A DNA stretch of 64,000 nt from Oscillospiraceae bacterium (lineage in GTDB: Bacteria; Bacillota; Clostridia; Oscillospirales; Oscillospiraceae), in the NCBI GenBank assembly GCA_017621795.1, contig JAGASJ010000098.1, positions 1 through 64,000 of the forward strand, in the 5' to 3' direction. Positions within the stretch are counted from its first letter, which is position 1; every line of letters starts with the position of its first letter. The notes under the pieces were generated by a model. The model was not told the origin of the DNA. It ran no database searches and was given only the letters and a program-made list of their open reading frames with translations. This document shows, piece after piece, positions 49,633 through 58,705 of the stretch. The position numbers and the translations under genes were made by a program.

Positions 49633-51447
49633 ATGAAAAGATTGATTTCTGGTTTAATTGTACTTGTAATGCTGTGTGCATTTGTGACTATTCCCACTTC
49701 TGCCGCCGGCAACGGCAGTTTAAGCATGAGCTCTGCCAGTGGTTATCGGGGTGACACTGTTACTTTGAGTGTGTATCTTAACAGCAACCCCGGTCTGGTA
49801 ACTATGACCATCCGGGTCAGCTATGATACTTCTGCTTTACAGCTGACCAATGTGTCTAACTCTGGTTTACTGGTGGGCGCGCAGCTCAACACCAGTTATG
49901 GCTCTCCCTATACAATTTCCTGGGTAGACGGTGCAACCACGGTCAACAATATGGCCACCGGTACTATTGCAACCTTTACATTCAAGATTTTGGATACGGC
50001 TGTTATCGGCAGCAGCGCAGTTTCTTTGCAGTTTATCGATTCTTATGATACCGATTACAATGAGAACAGCTTCTCTGCAAGTTCGGCCAAGGTGACTGTA
50101 AATTGCGATCACGACTATGGCGACTGGGAAAAGCTTGATAATACTGTTCACAGCAAAAGCTGTTCTATTTGTACAGATTCATTGTGGGAAGCTCACAAAT
50201 GGAATAATGGCACCGTTTATAAAGCTGCAAGCTGCAAGGAAGAGGGTATCATGACCTACACTTGCACAGTCTGCAGCGCATCCAAAACGGAATCCATTCC
50301 CAAAACCAATGACCACGTCTTTGGTAATTTGACTGCAGTGGATGCCGCAAATCATAAGGATACCTGCTCGGTGTGTCAAAAGGAAATTACAGAAGCGCAC
50401 AGCTGGGATAACGGCAAGGTAACAAAGCCTGCTACCTGCAAAGAGGAAGGTGAGAAGACCATCACTTGTACCGGATGTGAGTATAGTAAAACCGAAAAAA
50501 TCGACAAAACACCGAATCACTGCTACGGAGCATGGCAAAAGATCGACGAAAATACACACAAGCACACCTGTTCCGTCTGCTCTAAGGAAGAAACCGCAAA
50601 CCATAGCTGGAACAGCGGCTCTGTAACAAAGAAAGCAACCTGCAAGGAAGAGGGCGAAAAGACCTATACCTGCACCGACTGTAATGCAACCAAAGTGGAA
50701 ACTATTCCTGTAACAACTACCCATACCTGGGGCAAGTGGACCAAGGTGGATGCTGATACCCATAAGCGTATCTGCAGCGTTTGCGAGAAGGAAGAAAACG
50801 GCAACCACAGCTATAAGACCTCTTGGAGCAAGGACAGAAATAATCACTGGCATGAATGTTCTGTCTGCGGTGACAAAAAGGACGAAGCAAAACATACCCC
50901 CGGCGCGGAAGCAACGGAAACCAAGGCACAGACCTGTACCGTTTGCGGCTACATCATTAAGGCTGCTTTGGGGCATAAGCATGACTACGCAACCACCTGG
51001 ACAACAGATGATGCCGGTCACTGGTATGCATGTTCCGGTTGTGCAGAAAAGGGCAGCTATGCCGATCACGACTTTGAGAATGCCTGCGACAAGGACTGCT
51101 CCGTCTGCGGCTATACCCGTGAGACTGAGCACAAGTTCTCTGAAGCTTGGACCACCGATGCAAACAACCACTGGCACGAGTGTACCGGCTGCGGCCTAAA
51201 GCAGGATGAAGCGGCACACGAGCCCGGTCCGGAGGCAACGGATACCACTGCTCAGACCTGTACCATCTGCGGCTACAAAATTGCTCCGGCCTTGGGTGAG
51301 CCGGAAACACAGGTGCCGACCGTTCAAGAAGACGATCCGGCTGCCGACAATGGCGGTTATTTCCCCTGGTGGATCGTACTCGCCGCTGTTGCTGTTTTGG
51401 GTGTTGGCGTGGTTGTAGTTGTAGCGATTAAGAAGAAAAAGGGTTAA
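49633..51447 (+). CDS. Membrane-anchored cohesin-like protein with CxxC repeats
   Basis: This 604-residue protein has a signal peptide (cleavage near T-S-A-A, residue 25) and a cohesin-like domain at about 27-158 (SGYRGDTVTLSVYLNSNPGLVTMTIRV, YDTSALQLTNVS, GTIATFTFKILDTAVIGSSAVSLQFI). Thirteen C-x-x-C knuckles follow in about 165-560, many preceded by H-x3-4-C (HSKSCSIC, HKDTCSVC, HKHTCSVC, HKRICSVC, HWHECSVC). They alternate with 'TCKEEGEKTYTC' units and look like zinc-ribbon-type repeats. The C-terminus is a membrane helix (WWIVLAAVAVLGVGVVVVVAI) and KKKKG. It would present the cohesin at the surface to hold the dockerin protein encoded just upstream. Cohesin assignment is by pattern, without search. 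Confidence 0.78.
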   Translation: MKRLISGLIVLVMLCAFVTIPTSAAGNGSLSMSSASGYRGDTVTLSVYLNSNPGLVTMTIRVSYDTSALQLTNVSNSGLLVGAQLNTSYGSPYTISWVDGATTVNNMATGTIATFTFKILDTAVIGSSAVSLQFIDSYDTDYNENSFSASSAKVTVNCDHDYGDWEKLDNTVHSKSCSICTDSLWEAHKWNNGTVYKAASCKEEGIMTYTCTVCSASKTESIPKTNDHVFGNLTAVDAANHKDTCSVCQKEITEAHSWDNGKVTKPATCKEEGEKTITCTGCEYSKTEKIDKTPNHCYGAWQKIDENTHKHTCSVCSKEETANHSWNSGSVTKKATCKEEGEKTYTCTDCNATKVETIPVTTTHTWGKWTKVDADTHKRICSVCEKEENGNHSYKTSWSKDRNNHWHECSVCGDKKDEAKHTPGAEATETKAQTCTVCGYIIKAALGHKHDYATTWTTDDAGHWYACSGCAEKGSYADHDFENACDKDCSVCGYTRETEHKFSEAWTTDANNHWHECTGCGLKQDEAAHEPGPEATDTTAQTCTICGYKIAPALGEPETQVPTVQEDDPAADNGGYFPWWIVLAAVAVLGVGVVVVVAIKKKKG

Positions 51448-51455
51448 TAAGTAAA

Positions 51456-51490
51456 CGGAGGATCTCGTTTCTGAGATCCTCCGAATTTTT
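51456..51490 (+). terminator. Terminator of the dockerin/cohesin operon
   Basis: CGGAGGATCTC (51456-51466) pairs with GAGATCCTCCG (51473-51483), followed by AATTTTT. Confidence 0.85.
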
Positions 51491-51512
51491 GTGAGTCGTT
51501 GAGACTTATACG

Positions 51513-52382
51513 TTATACAGAAAGATATTCCCGGATGTATTGGGTGAAGTGGCGGACGCAGGGGGTGTTTTGGGCGGCTTCCGGTGTTGCCAGGGCGATG
51601 GTGCGGGTCATAGGCTCCGACAGCTCCATCACCTTGACTTTATCTGTTCTGCCCTTTAAAAGCAGCTCCGGCATAATGCTGATGCCCAGTCCGTGCTCCA
51701 CCATGGCGATGATGGCATAATCGTCCTTGGTTGTAAACTTGATATTGGGGCGAATACCTGCCTTTTCCATCACTCTGCGGGCATCGTGGTCGGAGCTTTC
51801 CAAAAGACCGATAAAGGGCTCTGTGGCCAGTGCCTGCAGGGGGAACCGTTCTTCCGAGGCTAAGGGGTGGTCGAGGGGCAGAACGGCCAGCAGCCGATCC
51901 TCCAAAAGGGGGATGCAGGGATGCTCCTGAGGGGAGGGCAGGTTTACAAAGCCCAAGTCAATACTGCCGCTATTGAGCCACTGCTCCACGTCGTAGTAAT
52001 CTCCGTTGAGCAGACGGAACTCTACATTTGGATAAAGCGCCTGAAAGCCCTTGATCATACCCGGCAGCCAGTGAACGGCCACACTGGTAAAGGCGCCGAT
52101 GCGCACCGTGCCGGCATTCAGTCCGTGGATGGCGGAGACGATCTGGTGCAGCTGCTCCCGACTGTTCACAATGTTCTGAATGGCAGGCAGTATCTGCTCG
52201 CCGTCCGGGGTCAACTGAACGCCGCTGCGCCGCCGGATCAGCAGGGGGAATCCAAATTCCTCCTCCATACCGCTGATGGCGTGACTGACTCCGGATTGGG
52301 TGTAATCCAACTGCTCTGCGGCCCTTGTGACGCTTCCCAACTCCACGACTTTTAAAAAAATTTCATATTTTGATACAGACAT
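51513..52382 (-). CDS. LysR-family transcriptional regulator
   Basis: This 289-residue regulator has an N-terminal winged helix-turn-helix (YEIFLKVVELGSVTRAAEQLDYTQSGVSHAISGMEEEFGFPLLIRR, residues about 5-50). A periplasmic-binding-like effector domain follows (TVRIGAFTSVAVHWLPGMIKGFQALYP...). The ATG 52382 follows AAGAGG; the longer in-frame start lies in the promoter region. It is divergent from putP and probably controls it. Confidence 0.93.
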   Translation of the reverse strand: MSVSKYEIFLKVVELGSVTRAAEQLDYTQSGVSHAISGMEEEFGFPLLIRRRSGVQLTPDGEQILPAIQNIVNSREQLHQIVSAIHGLNAGTVRIGAFTSVAVHWLPGMIKGFQALYPNVEFRLLNGDYYDVEQWLNSGSIDLGFVNLPSPQEHPCIPLLEDRLLAVLPLDHPLASEERFPLQALATEPFIGLLESSDHDARRVMEKAGIRPNIKFTTKDDYAIIAMVEHGLGISIMPELLLKGRTDKVKVMELSEPMTRTIALATPEAAQNTPCVRHFTQYIREYLSV

Positions 52383-52402
52383 CGCAAAAACCTCTTGCAT
52401 TT

Positions 52403-52476
52403 TTAATATGTATATAGTATAATCCAAAAATAATATGAAGTCAAGTAATGTTAGAGATTAGTTTTTCTCATATTAA
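52403..52476. promoter_or_regulatory. Candidate LysR operators between lysR and putP
   Basis: TTAATATG (52403-52410) and its reverse complement CATATTAA (52469-52476) flank a further TAATATGA (52431-52438). These repeats in the divergent promoter region are candidate regulator sites. Confidence 0.4.
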
Positions 52477-52502
52477 AAGAAAATGAAAGAGAGGTTATGA
52501 TT

Positions 52503-53954
52503 ATGAGAACGGCAGAAATGGTAGTATTTATCGCCTATTTTGTGTTTATGGTGGGAATTGGGCTTTACTTTTTCCTGCGCAACAGAGGCGGCGGCGAGAA
52601 GGATTACTTCTTGGGCGGCCGCAATATGGGCCCCTGGGTCTCCGCACTGTCCGCCGGAGCATCGGACATGAGTGCGTGGGTACTGATGGGTTTGCCTGCA
52701 TCGATTTATGCCGCCGGCATCGGTCAGGCGTGGATCGCTATTGGTCTTGCCATTGGCTACGCCATCAGCTGGCTTGCCTTTGCGCCCCGTCTGCGGAAGT
52801 ATTCTATCGCCGCAAAGGACTCCATCACCATCCCCCAGTTTTTGACCAACCGCTTTTTATCTAAAAGCAAGGCTTTGCAGCTGATCTGCGCCGCTATTTT
52901 CCTGGTGGCCTACACCGTTTACGCCGCTTCCAGCATCAAGGCCTGCGGCACGCTGTTTAATACGGTGATGGGGATGGATCCCACCATCGCTATGTATTTG
53001 GCGGCGGCCATCATCATTGCCTACACCTTTATGGGTGGCTTCTCTGCAGTATGCTGGACCGATTTCTTCCAGGGATTATTGATGCTGGCGGCATTGCTGG
53101 TTGCCCCGATTTTTGCGCTGTTTTTGATCCAGGGCGGTCAGGCGGCAGGCAGTGTCTCCCAGCTGCCGGATAACTACTGGAATCTGTTTGCAAACTGGAA
53201 GGATGTTGTCTCCGGCCTTGGCTGGGGTCTTGGCTACTTTGGTATGCCCCACATCATTGTGCGGTTTATGTCGGTAAAAACCGATAAGGATCTGCGCAAG
53301 GGTGCAAAAATCGGCATCGCCTGGAACGTTCTGATCGTCCTGTTCTCTGTGGCCGCAGGCTGTATCGGCCATCTGCTGTTGGGCGAGATCAGCGACAGCT
53401 CCACCGTGTTTATTCAGATGGTACGGAAGATCTTCCCCGCGGTCATCAGCGGACTGTTGCTGGTATCCATCCTGGCCGCCGCAATGAGCACGGCGGATTC
53501 TCAACTGCTGGCTTCTGCCTCTGCGTTTGCCAGCGATGTGTATAAGCCGGTGGTGCGCAAGGGAAAAGCAGGCGACAAGGAAATGCTGTGGGCAAGCCGC
53601 GTTGTGGTGCTGATTATTGCTTTGGTGGCAGTGCTCATTGCCTCCAATCCCGGCAGCGGCACGATCATGGGATTGGTTGAGAACGCCTGGGGCGTCTTTG
53701 GCGCGGCATTTGGACCGGTACTGATCCTGAGCCTGTTCTGGCGTCGGTTTACCTTCCAGGGTGCGGTGGCAGGCATCATCACAGGTGCACTGGCCGACAT
53801 TTTGTGGCTGGTATTTCTCAAGAGCACAGGCATCTATGAGATCATCCCCGGCTTCCTGCTGGGACTGATTGCCGCGGTGGTGGCATCTCTGCTGTCCCCC
53901 AAGCCCGACGAGGAGGTTACCGCACTGTTTGATTCTGTAGATCAGGTGCAGTAA
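52503..53954 (+). CDS. putP: Sodium/proline symporter
   Basis: This 483-residue SSS-family transporter has about 12-13 membrane helices. It contains KDYFLGGRNMGPWVSALSAGASDMSAWVLMGLPASIYAAGIGQAW, which matches the PutP sodium and proline site region, and YAASSIKACGTLFNTVMGM. The late segment AAAMSTADSQLLASASAFASDVYKP is a family hallmark. The ATG 52503 lies 8 bases after AGAGAGG; the ATG at 52497 is only 2 bases away. It is probably regulated by the divergent LysR protein. Confidence 0.94.
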   Translation: MRTAEMVVFIAYFVFMVGIGLYFFLRNRGGGEKDYFLGGRNMGPWVSALSAGASDMSAWVLMGLPASIYAAGIGQAWIAIGLAIGYAISWLAFAPRLRKYSIAAKDSITIPQFLTNRFLSKSKALQLICAAIFLVAYTVYAASSIKACGTLFNTVMGMDPTIAMYLAAAIIIAYTFMGGFSAVCWTDFFQGLLMLAALLVAPIFALFLIQGGQAAGSVSQLPDNYWNLFANWKDVVSGLGWGLGYFGMPHIIVRFMSVKTDKDLRKGAKIGIAWNVLIVLFSVAAGCIGHLLLGEISDSSTVFIQMVRKIFPAVISGLLLVSILAAAMSTADSQLLASASAFASDVYKPVVRKGKAGDKEMLWASRVVVLIIALVAVLIASNPGSGTIMGLVENAWGVFGAAFGPVLILSLFWRRFTFQGAVAGIITGALADILWLVFLKSTGIYEIIPGFLLGLIAAVVASLLSPKPDEEVTALFDSVDQVQ

Positions 53955-53960
53955 GCTTAT

Positions 53961-53997
53961 AGGGCGTGTTGCTTTTATTTTGCAACACGCCCTTTTT
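53961..53997 (+). terminator. putP terminator
   Basis: AGGGCGTGTTGC (53961-53972) pairs with GCAACACGCCCT (53982-53993), followed by TTTT. Confidence 0.85.
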
Positions 53998-54082
53998 ATG
54001 TTGAATTGAGTCGAAAGATATGCTACACTACGGCTGTCGTTTGCTTTAAAACGGCAAAAAGAGTGATCGGGGAGCAAATGCG

Positions 54083-54847
54083 GTGGAATTAACGGTTACA
54101 CATTTTTTAATAGTATGCCCGCTGGTATTTTTGGCAGGCTTTGTAGATGCCATTGCAGGTGGGGGAGGGCTGATCTCTCTGCCGGCGTATATGCTGGCAG
54201 GCGTTCCTGCCCACATGGCGCTGGGCACCAATAAGCTCAGTGCCACCTTTGGCGCTGTGATATCTGCGTGGCGGTATTCCAAAAAAGGCTACACGCCCTT
54301 GAAGCTTTCGCTGTATTGCGTGGTCTGCGCACTGGCAGGCTCAGCTGCAGGTGCACGCCTGGCACTGCTGGTCAGCGACCGGTATTTTAAGATCGTGATG
54401 CTGGTGCTGCTTCCGATTACCGGCGTTTTGGTCACCCGCAAGAAAGCCTTTGACCGTGAAAGACCTCCGCTTTCTGAAAAGAGAACGATTTTCCTGGGAA
54501 TGCTTATTTCCGTGGGATTGGGGCTTTATGATGGATTTTACGGACCGGGCACAGGCACGTTTTTGATCCTTTTGCTCACCTCGCTGGCCCATCTGAGACT
54601 ACATACTGCCAACGGTGTGGCCAAGGCCATCAACCTGGCAACCAATATTGCCGCTGCCGCGGTATTTTTGACAAACGGGTCGGCGTTGTATCTACTGGGT
54701 TTGGGCGCCGGACTTTTCAGCATTGCAGGCAGCTATGCAGGTACGGTCTGCTTTGAAAAGGGTGGGGCGAAAATTGTCCGTCCTGTGATGATCCTGGTGA
54801 TCGTTCTGTTTTTTGTGAAGGTGCTTAGCGAACTGGAGCTGTTCTGA
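54083..54847 (+). CDS. TSUP-family (TauE/SafE) membrane transporter
   Basis: This 254-residue protein has about eight hydrophobic helices and the two family repeats AGFVDAIAGGGGLISLPAYMLAG (about residues 14-36) and GLYDGFYGPGTGTFLILLL. TSUP transporters move sulfite, sulfoacetate, taurine-derived compounds or related organosulfur anions. The exact substrate here is unknown. GTG 54083 is the start, 8 bases after GGGGAG; an ATG at 54078 is out of frame and stops at once. It is monocistronic. Confidence 0.9.
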   Translation: MELTVTHFLIVCPLVFLAGFVDAIAGGGGLISLPAYMLAGVPAHMALGTNKLSATFGAVISAWRYSKKGYTPLKLSLYCVVCALAGSAAGARLALLVSDRYFKIVMLVLLPITGVLVTRKKAFDRERPPLSEKRTIFLGMLISVGLGLYDGFYGPGTGTFLILLLTSLAHLRLHTANGVAKAINLATNIAAAAVFLTNGSALYLLGLGAGLFSIAGSYAGTVCFEKGGAKIVRPVMILVIVLFFVKVLSELELF

Positions 54848-54890
54848 CCTGCAGACCGCTGCAAAATGTGGCCATCATAAACACACCGAG

Positions 54891-54920
54891 AAAATGAGGC
54901 GTTGTTGCGCCTCATTTTTT
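54891..54920 (+). terminator. Terminator of the TSUP gene
   Basis: AAAATGAGGCG (54891-54901) pairs with CGCCTCATTTT (54908-54918), with a T-tract. Confidence 0.85.
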
Positions 54921-54925
54921 ATCTC

Positions 54926-54958
54926 TTTACTTCTTATAAAAAGTGTATTATAATACAC
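54926..54958 (+). promoter_or_regulatory. nadE promoter with a palindrome over the -10 box
   Basis: TTTACT (54926-54931), a 17-base spacer and TATAAT (54949-54954) form the promoter. The -10 lies inside the perfect 16-bp palindrome GTGTATTATAATACAC (54943-54958), which looks like an operator for a dimeric repressor. Confidence 0.6.
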
Positions 54959-55037
54959 AATAAGATATAAAATAGCAGAAATATGGGGATAAGAAGGGCA
55001 TTGCTTTTTGGCGCCCTTTCGTATTGGAGGAATCAAT

Positions 55038-56987
55038 ATGATGGATTTTATCCGCATTGCCTGTGCGGTGCCACCGGTGAAGGTGGCGTATCCGGAGGCC
55101 AATGCAAAGGATATCTGTGACTATATTGCCCGTGCTGATGAACAGGGTGCGGACGTACTGACCTTCCCGGAGTTGGCACTGACCGGCTACACCTGTGGGG
55201 ACCTGTTTTTTCAAAAAACCCTACTGCAATCGGCAATGGAGGGTCTTAAAACCATTTTGGACTGCTCACGTGCCCATCCGGCAGTAACGGTGGCGGTGGG
55301 CTTGCCGGTGCTGATCACCAATCAGATGTATAACTGCTGTGCGGTGCTGTGCGCGGGAAAGCTGATGGGCCTGGTGCCGAAGACGTACCTGCCGAACTAC
55401 AGCGAGTTTTATGAACGCCGCTGGTTCTCCTCTTCCCAGGATCTGCAGCAGAAAACGGTATTGCCCGGGGAACTAGGGCTAAGCGGTACGGAGCCGATCC
55501 CTGTGGGACGCAATTTGCTCTTTACCATTGGTGAAGGCACGGTTTTGGGCGCGGAAATTTGTGAAGATCTGTGGACGGCAATGCCGCCATCCACGTTGAT
55601 GACCTTAAACGGTGCGGATGTAATTGTAAATCTGTCCGCATCCAATGAAACGGTAGGAAAGCGCCGCCACCGCCGGGAGCTGGTGTTGCATCAATCCGGG
55701 ACCTGCCGCTGCATTTATACCTATTGCTCCGCAGGTTATACAGAGTCTACCTCGGATTTGGTATTTTCCGGTCACAGTATGATTGCCGCCGATGGCAAGC
55801 TGCTTGCGGAAAACGCGGAGCTGATGCAAACCGACTATATGCTCATTCACGATGCGGATCTGGGCAAGATCCGAGCCCATCGCCGCCAAAATAAGAGCGT
55901 GCGGGATGCGGTGTCGCTATACAGTGGTGTAGAGACGATGGAGCGCATCTGCTGTCCCGGCGGAAAGCTGCGGGGCGACGGCAGCCTCTACAGCTATGAA
56001 AAATACCCCTTCATCCCTGCCGACCCGGAGAAGCTGCGTCAGCGGTGCGATGAGATTTTTGAGCTTCAGTCAGTAGGCCTGGCCCAACGGCTGAAGGTGG
56101 TGGGCGGCAAGCTGGTCATCGGCGTTTCCGGGGGCTTGGATTCCACCCTGGCACTGCTGGTTGCAGTGCGTACGATGCACCGTTTGGGCAGACCCTTGAC
56201 GGACATTCACGGCATTACAATGCCTTGCTTCGGCACATCAGACCGCACCTACCGTAATGCGGTCAACCTGATGAAAAAGCTGGGAATTACCTGGAAGGAA
56301 GTGCCCATCGCCGAGGCGGTGACCCTGCATTTCAGAGATATTGGTCAAGACCCCGATTTGCACAACGCCACCTACGAAAACGCCCAGGCGCGGGAACGCA
56401 CCCAGATCCTGATGGATTATGCCGGCGTGGTGGGCGGCCTGGTGGTGGGTACCGGCGACCTGAGTGAGCTGGCATTGGGCTGGTGCACCTACAATGGCGA
56501 CCACATGAGTATGTACGGCGTCAACGGCTCTGTGCCCAAGACCCTGATCTCTAAAATGATCGAAGTGCTTGCAGAGCGAGAGGAATTTGCCGGCGTAAGA
56601 GGGGAGCTTTTGGATGTGGTGGCAACACCCATCAGTCCGGAGCTGCTGCCGCCGGATGCCGGGGGGCAGATCCTCCAGCAGACAGAGGATCTGGTTGGAC
56701 CTTACAGCCTCCACGATTTCTTCCTGTATCACATGATCTCCCACGGATTTGCGCCTACAAAGATTTACTTTATGGCTTGCCGTGCCTTTGCGGGAGAATA
56801 TGACGGGGCAACCATTAAAAAATGGATGGGCACCTTCTATCGCCGCTTCTTTACCCAACAGTTTAAACGCAACTGCTTGCCCGACGGTGTCAAGGTGGGT
56901 GCGGTTTGCCTCAGCCCCCGTGGGGACTGGCGTATGCCCAGCGATGCGGTGTCTGCGGCGTGGCTGCAGGAGATTCAGCAGCTTTGA
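55038..56987 (+). CDS. nadE: Glutamine-dependent NAD+ synthetase
   Basis: This 649-residue two-domain enzyme converts nicotinic acid adenine dinucleotide to NAD+, using ammonia released from glutamine. The N-terminal nitrilase-type amidase domain (about 1-290) shows its catalytic triad: Glu in TFPELALTGY, Lys in GLVPKTYLPNYSEFYE and Cys in GAEICEDLW. The C-terminal synthetase domain (about 340-649) has the PP-loop GVSGGLDSTLALLVAV and VVGTGDLSELALGWCTYNGDHMSMYGVN. The ATG 55038 follows TTGGAGG. The length fits the bacterial glutamine-dependent form. Confidence 0.96.
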   Translation: MMDFIRIACAVPPVKVAYPEANAKDICDYIARADEQGADVLTFPELALTGYTCGDLFFQKTLLQSAMEGLKTILDCSRAHPAVTVAVGLPVLITNQMYNCCAVLCAGKLMGLVPKTYLPNYSEFYERRWFSSSQDLQQKTVLPGELGLSGTEPIPVGRNLLFTIGEGTVLGAEICEDLWTAMPPSTLMTLNGADVIVNLSASNETVGKRRHRRELVLHQSGTCRCIYTYCSAGYTESTSDLVFSGHSMIAADGKLLAENAELMQTDYMLIHDADLGKIRAHRRQNKSVRDAVSLYSGVETMERICCPGGKLRGDGSLYSYEKYPFIPADPEKLRQRCDEIFELQSVGLAQRLKVVGGKLVIGVSGGLDSTLALLVAVRTMHRLGRPLTDIHGITMPCFGTSDRTYRNAVNLMKKLGITWKEVPIAEAVTLHFRDIGQDPDLHNATYENAQARERTQILMDYAGVVGGLVVGTGDLSELALGWCTYNGDHMSMYGVNGSVPKTLISKMIEVLAEREEFAGVRGELLDVVATPISPELLPPDAGGQILQQTEDLVGPYSLHDFFLYHMISHGFAPTKIYFMACRAFAGEYDGATIKKWMGTFYRRFFTQQFKRNCLPDGVKVGAVCLSPRGDWRMPSDAVSAAWLQEIQQL

Positions 56988-57029
56988 TTAGTATAAAACT
57001 TATAAAGATATAGAAAGTGAAGAGAAAAA

Positions 57030-58568
57030 ATGAAAAAAAATATTATAAAAGTGATTGCCTTTATGCTGATGCTGTGCACGGTTTTGCCCATGGCGGCCTG
57101 CGGCGGCGGAAAGAAGAACACTGCACCCATCAATGAAAGCGCGCTGATCGATGCGCTGCTCAATCAGGTGGAATATGATTCTGTGCTGGCAGAAGCGGAA
57201 AACGCAGAGAGAATGTTCCAGGATATGCCGGAGGGTGCAACAGTGACAGTGTATTCCGGCACCGGCTACTGTGCCGATGAATTGGTGGTCGTAAAGCTGG
57301 CGGAGGAATCCGACAGTGAGCTGGCCATTAAGAGCATCAAATACCACATTCAGCAGATGCGGGACCAGTTTGCAAGCTACAATACCGCGGAACTGCCCAA
57401 GATCGACGGTGCGGTGATTTGGAACAGCGGCCTGCTGGTCATTGCCTGTGTCACCAACGACCAGGCGACGGCGAAGGAGCTGGTGAAGAATCCACCCAGC
57501 CAGACCGAGGATGCACCGGATCACACAACAGACGGCACTGCGACCACTCTGCCCGGGACCACTGTGCCGATGACCACCCTGCCGGAGACCACAGTGCCTC
57601 CTACTACCGTTCCCAGCAACCTGAACAGTGACGGCTATCCCGCCATTGTCAGCGACGATACCAATATCCGTACCTTCTCCGCCTGCTATGTGGTGGGCAA
57701 TATGGCATACGAGATGTACAGCTACAACAGTGGCGCGGCAGAGTATTACGCGGAGCTGGTCAGTCATGTGGCAGACCAGCTGGAAGGCCAGGCTACTGTT
57801 TACAGCCTGATCATCCCCACTGCCATCGGCGTGGTATTTCCCGACAATTTAAAGGATCAGGTTTATGACGCACAGATCCCTCAGGGGCAGAAAATTGACG
57901 AAGTATACGCCATGATGAGCGACAATGTGGTGGGCGTGAATTGCTTCGAAAGAATGATGCAGCATCGGGATGAGTATTTGTATTTCCGTACCGACTGGCA
58001 CTGGACAGGCACCGGCGCATACTACGCCTATGAGCAGTTCTGTGCCGATAAGGGCATTACGCCTTATACGATGGAGCAGCGCAAGTGCTCCGTGTTTGAA
58101 GGCTACCTGGGCGGCCTGTACAGTCAGACCACCGGCGGCGATGCGGCACTGCGTCAAACACCGGATACGGTATATGCCTATCACTGCTACAACGATGTCA
58201 ATATGGTCTATACCACATCCGGCGGCAGCTCCTATGAGTGGCCGGTGATCATGGACGTCAGCGGCTATGACGCCACCGGCAAATATCTGTGCTTTGCTGC
58301 AGGCGACCAGCCTTATGCAAAGTTTACCAATCCTGCTGTGACCGATGGCTCTGTGGCCATTGTGGTGAAGGAGTCCTTCGGAAATGTGCTGATGTCCTAT
58401 TTCGCGGACCACTACAGCACCGTTTATGAGATCGATTACCGCCACTGGAACGGAGATCTGGTTTCTTTTGCAAAGGAAGTGGGCGCAAACGATATTATTT
58501 TTGCCAATAACATCGGTATGGTCCGTTCCTCCTACCTGATCGGTATGATGGATAAGATCATCAACTAA
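57030..58568 (+). CDS. Lipoprotein fusing a DUF4358-like and a DHHW/AlgX-like domain
   Basis: This 512-residue lipoprotein (lipobox M-A-A-C, Cys24) has an N-terminal domain at about 35-150 (LLNQVEYDSVLAEAENAERMF...QMRDQFASYNTAELPKIDGAVIW) resembling DUF4358. A Thr/Pro-rich linker (about 160-195, repeated T-T-x-P-x-T-T-V-P) follows. The C-terminal domain (about 200-512) resembles the DHHW/AlgX-type SGNH-like accessory proteins of surface O-acetylation: EYLYFRTDWHWTGTGAYYAYEQF (D-x-H-W) and VKESFGNVLMSYFADHYSTVYEIDYRHW. No MBOAT acyltransferase gene is adjacent, which is unusual. The ATG follows AAGTGAAGAG. Confidence 0.72.
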   Translation: MKKNIIKVIAFMLMLCTVLPMAACGGGKKNTAPINESALIDALLNQVEYDSVLAEAENAERMFQDMPEGATVTVYSGTGYCADELVVVKLAEESDSELAIKSIKYHIQQMRDQFASYNTAELPKIDGAVIWNSGLLVIACVTNDQATAKELVKNPPSQTEDAPDHTTDGTATTLPGTTVPMTTLPETTVPPTTVPSNLNSDGYPAIVSDDTNIRTFSACYVVGNMAYEMYSYNSGAAEYYAELVSHVADQLEGQATVYSLIIPTAIGVVFPDNLKDQVYDAQIPQGQKIDEVYAMMSDNVVGVNCFERMMQHRDEYLYFRTDWHWTGTGAYYAYEQFCADKGITPYTMEQRKCSVFEGYLGGLYSQTTGGDAALRQTPDTVYAYHCYNDVNMVYTTSGGSSYEWPVIMDVSGYDATGKYLCFAAGDQPYAKFTNPAVTDGSVAIVVKESFGNVLMSYFADHYSTVYEIDYRHWNGDLVSFAKEVGANDIIFANNIGMVRSSYLIGMMDKIIN

Positions 58569-58574
58569 ATAAGC

Positions 58575-58614
58575 AAAAACGCCGCATCGGTTTTTAACCC
58601 GATGCGGCGTTTTT
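58575..58614 (+). terminator. Terminator between the lipoprotein gene and rpoB
   Basis: A 16-bp stem pairs 58575-58590 with 58599-58614 and is followed by a T-tract. It isolates rpoBC from upstream transcription. Confidence 0.9.
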
Positions 58615-58676
58615 TTGCAAGCCCTGAAAATAAAAAATCGGGGACCGTTCCCCGAAAAAATATTGTACAAAAATGA

Positions 58677-58705
58677 TTGACAAAATTTGTGAAGTATGGT
58701 ACAAT
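58677..58705 (+). promoter_or_regulatory. Strong rpoB promoter
   Basis: TTGACA (58677-58682), a 17-base spacer and TACAAT (58700-58705) form a near-consensus sigma-A promoter. Confidence 0.85.
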
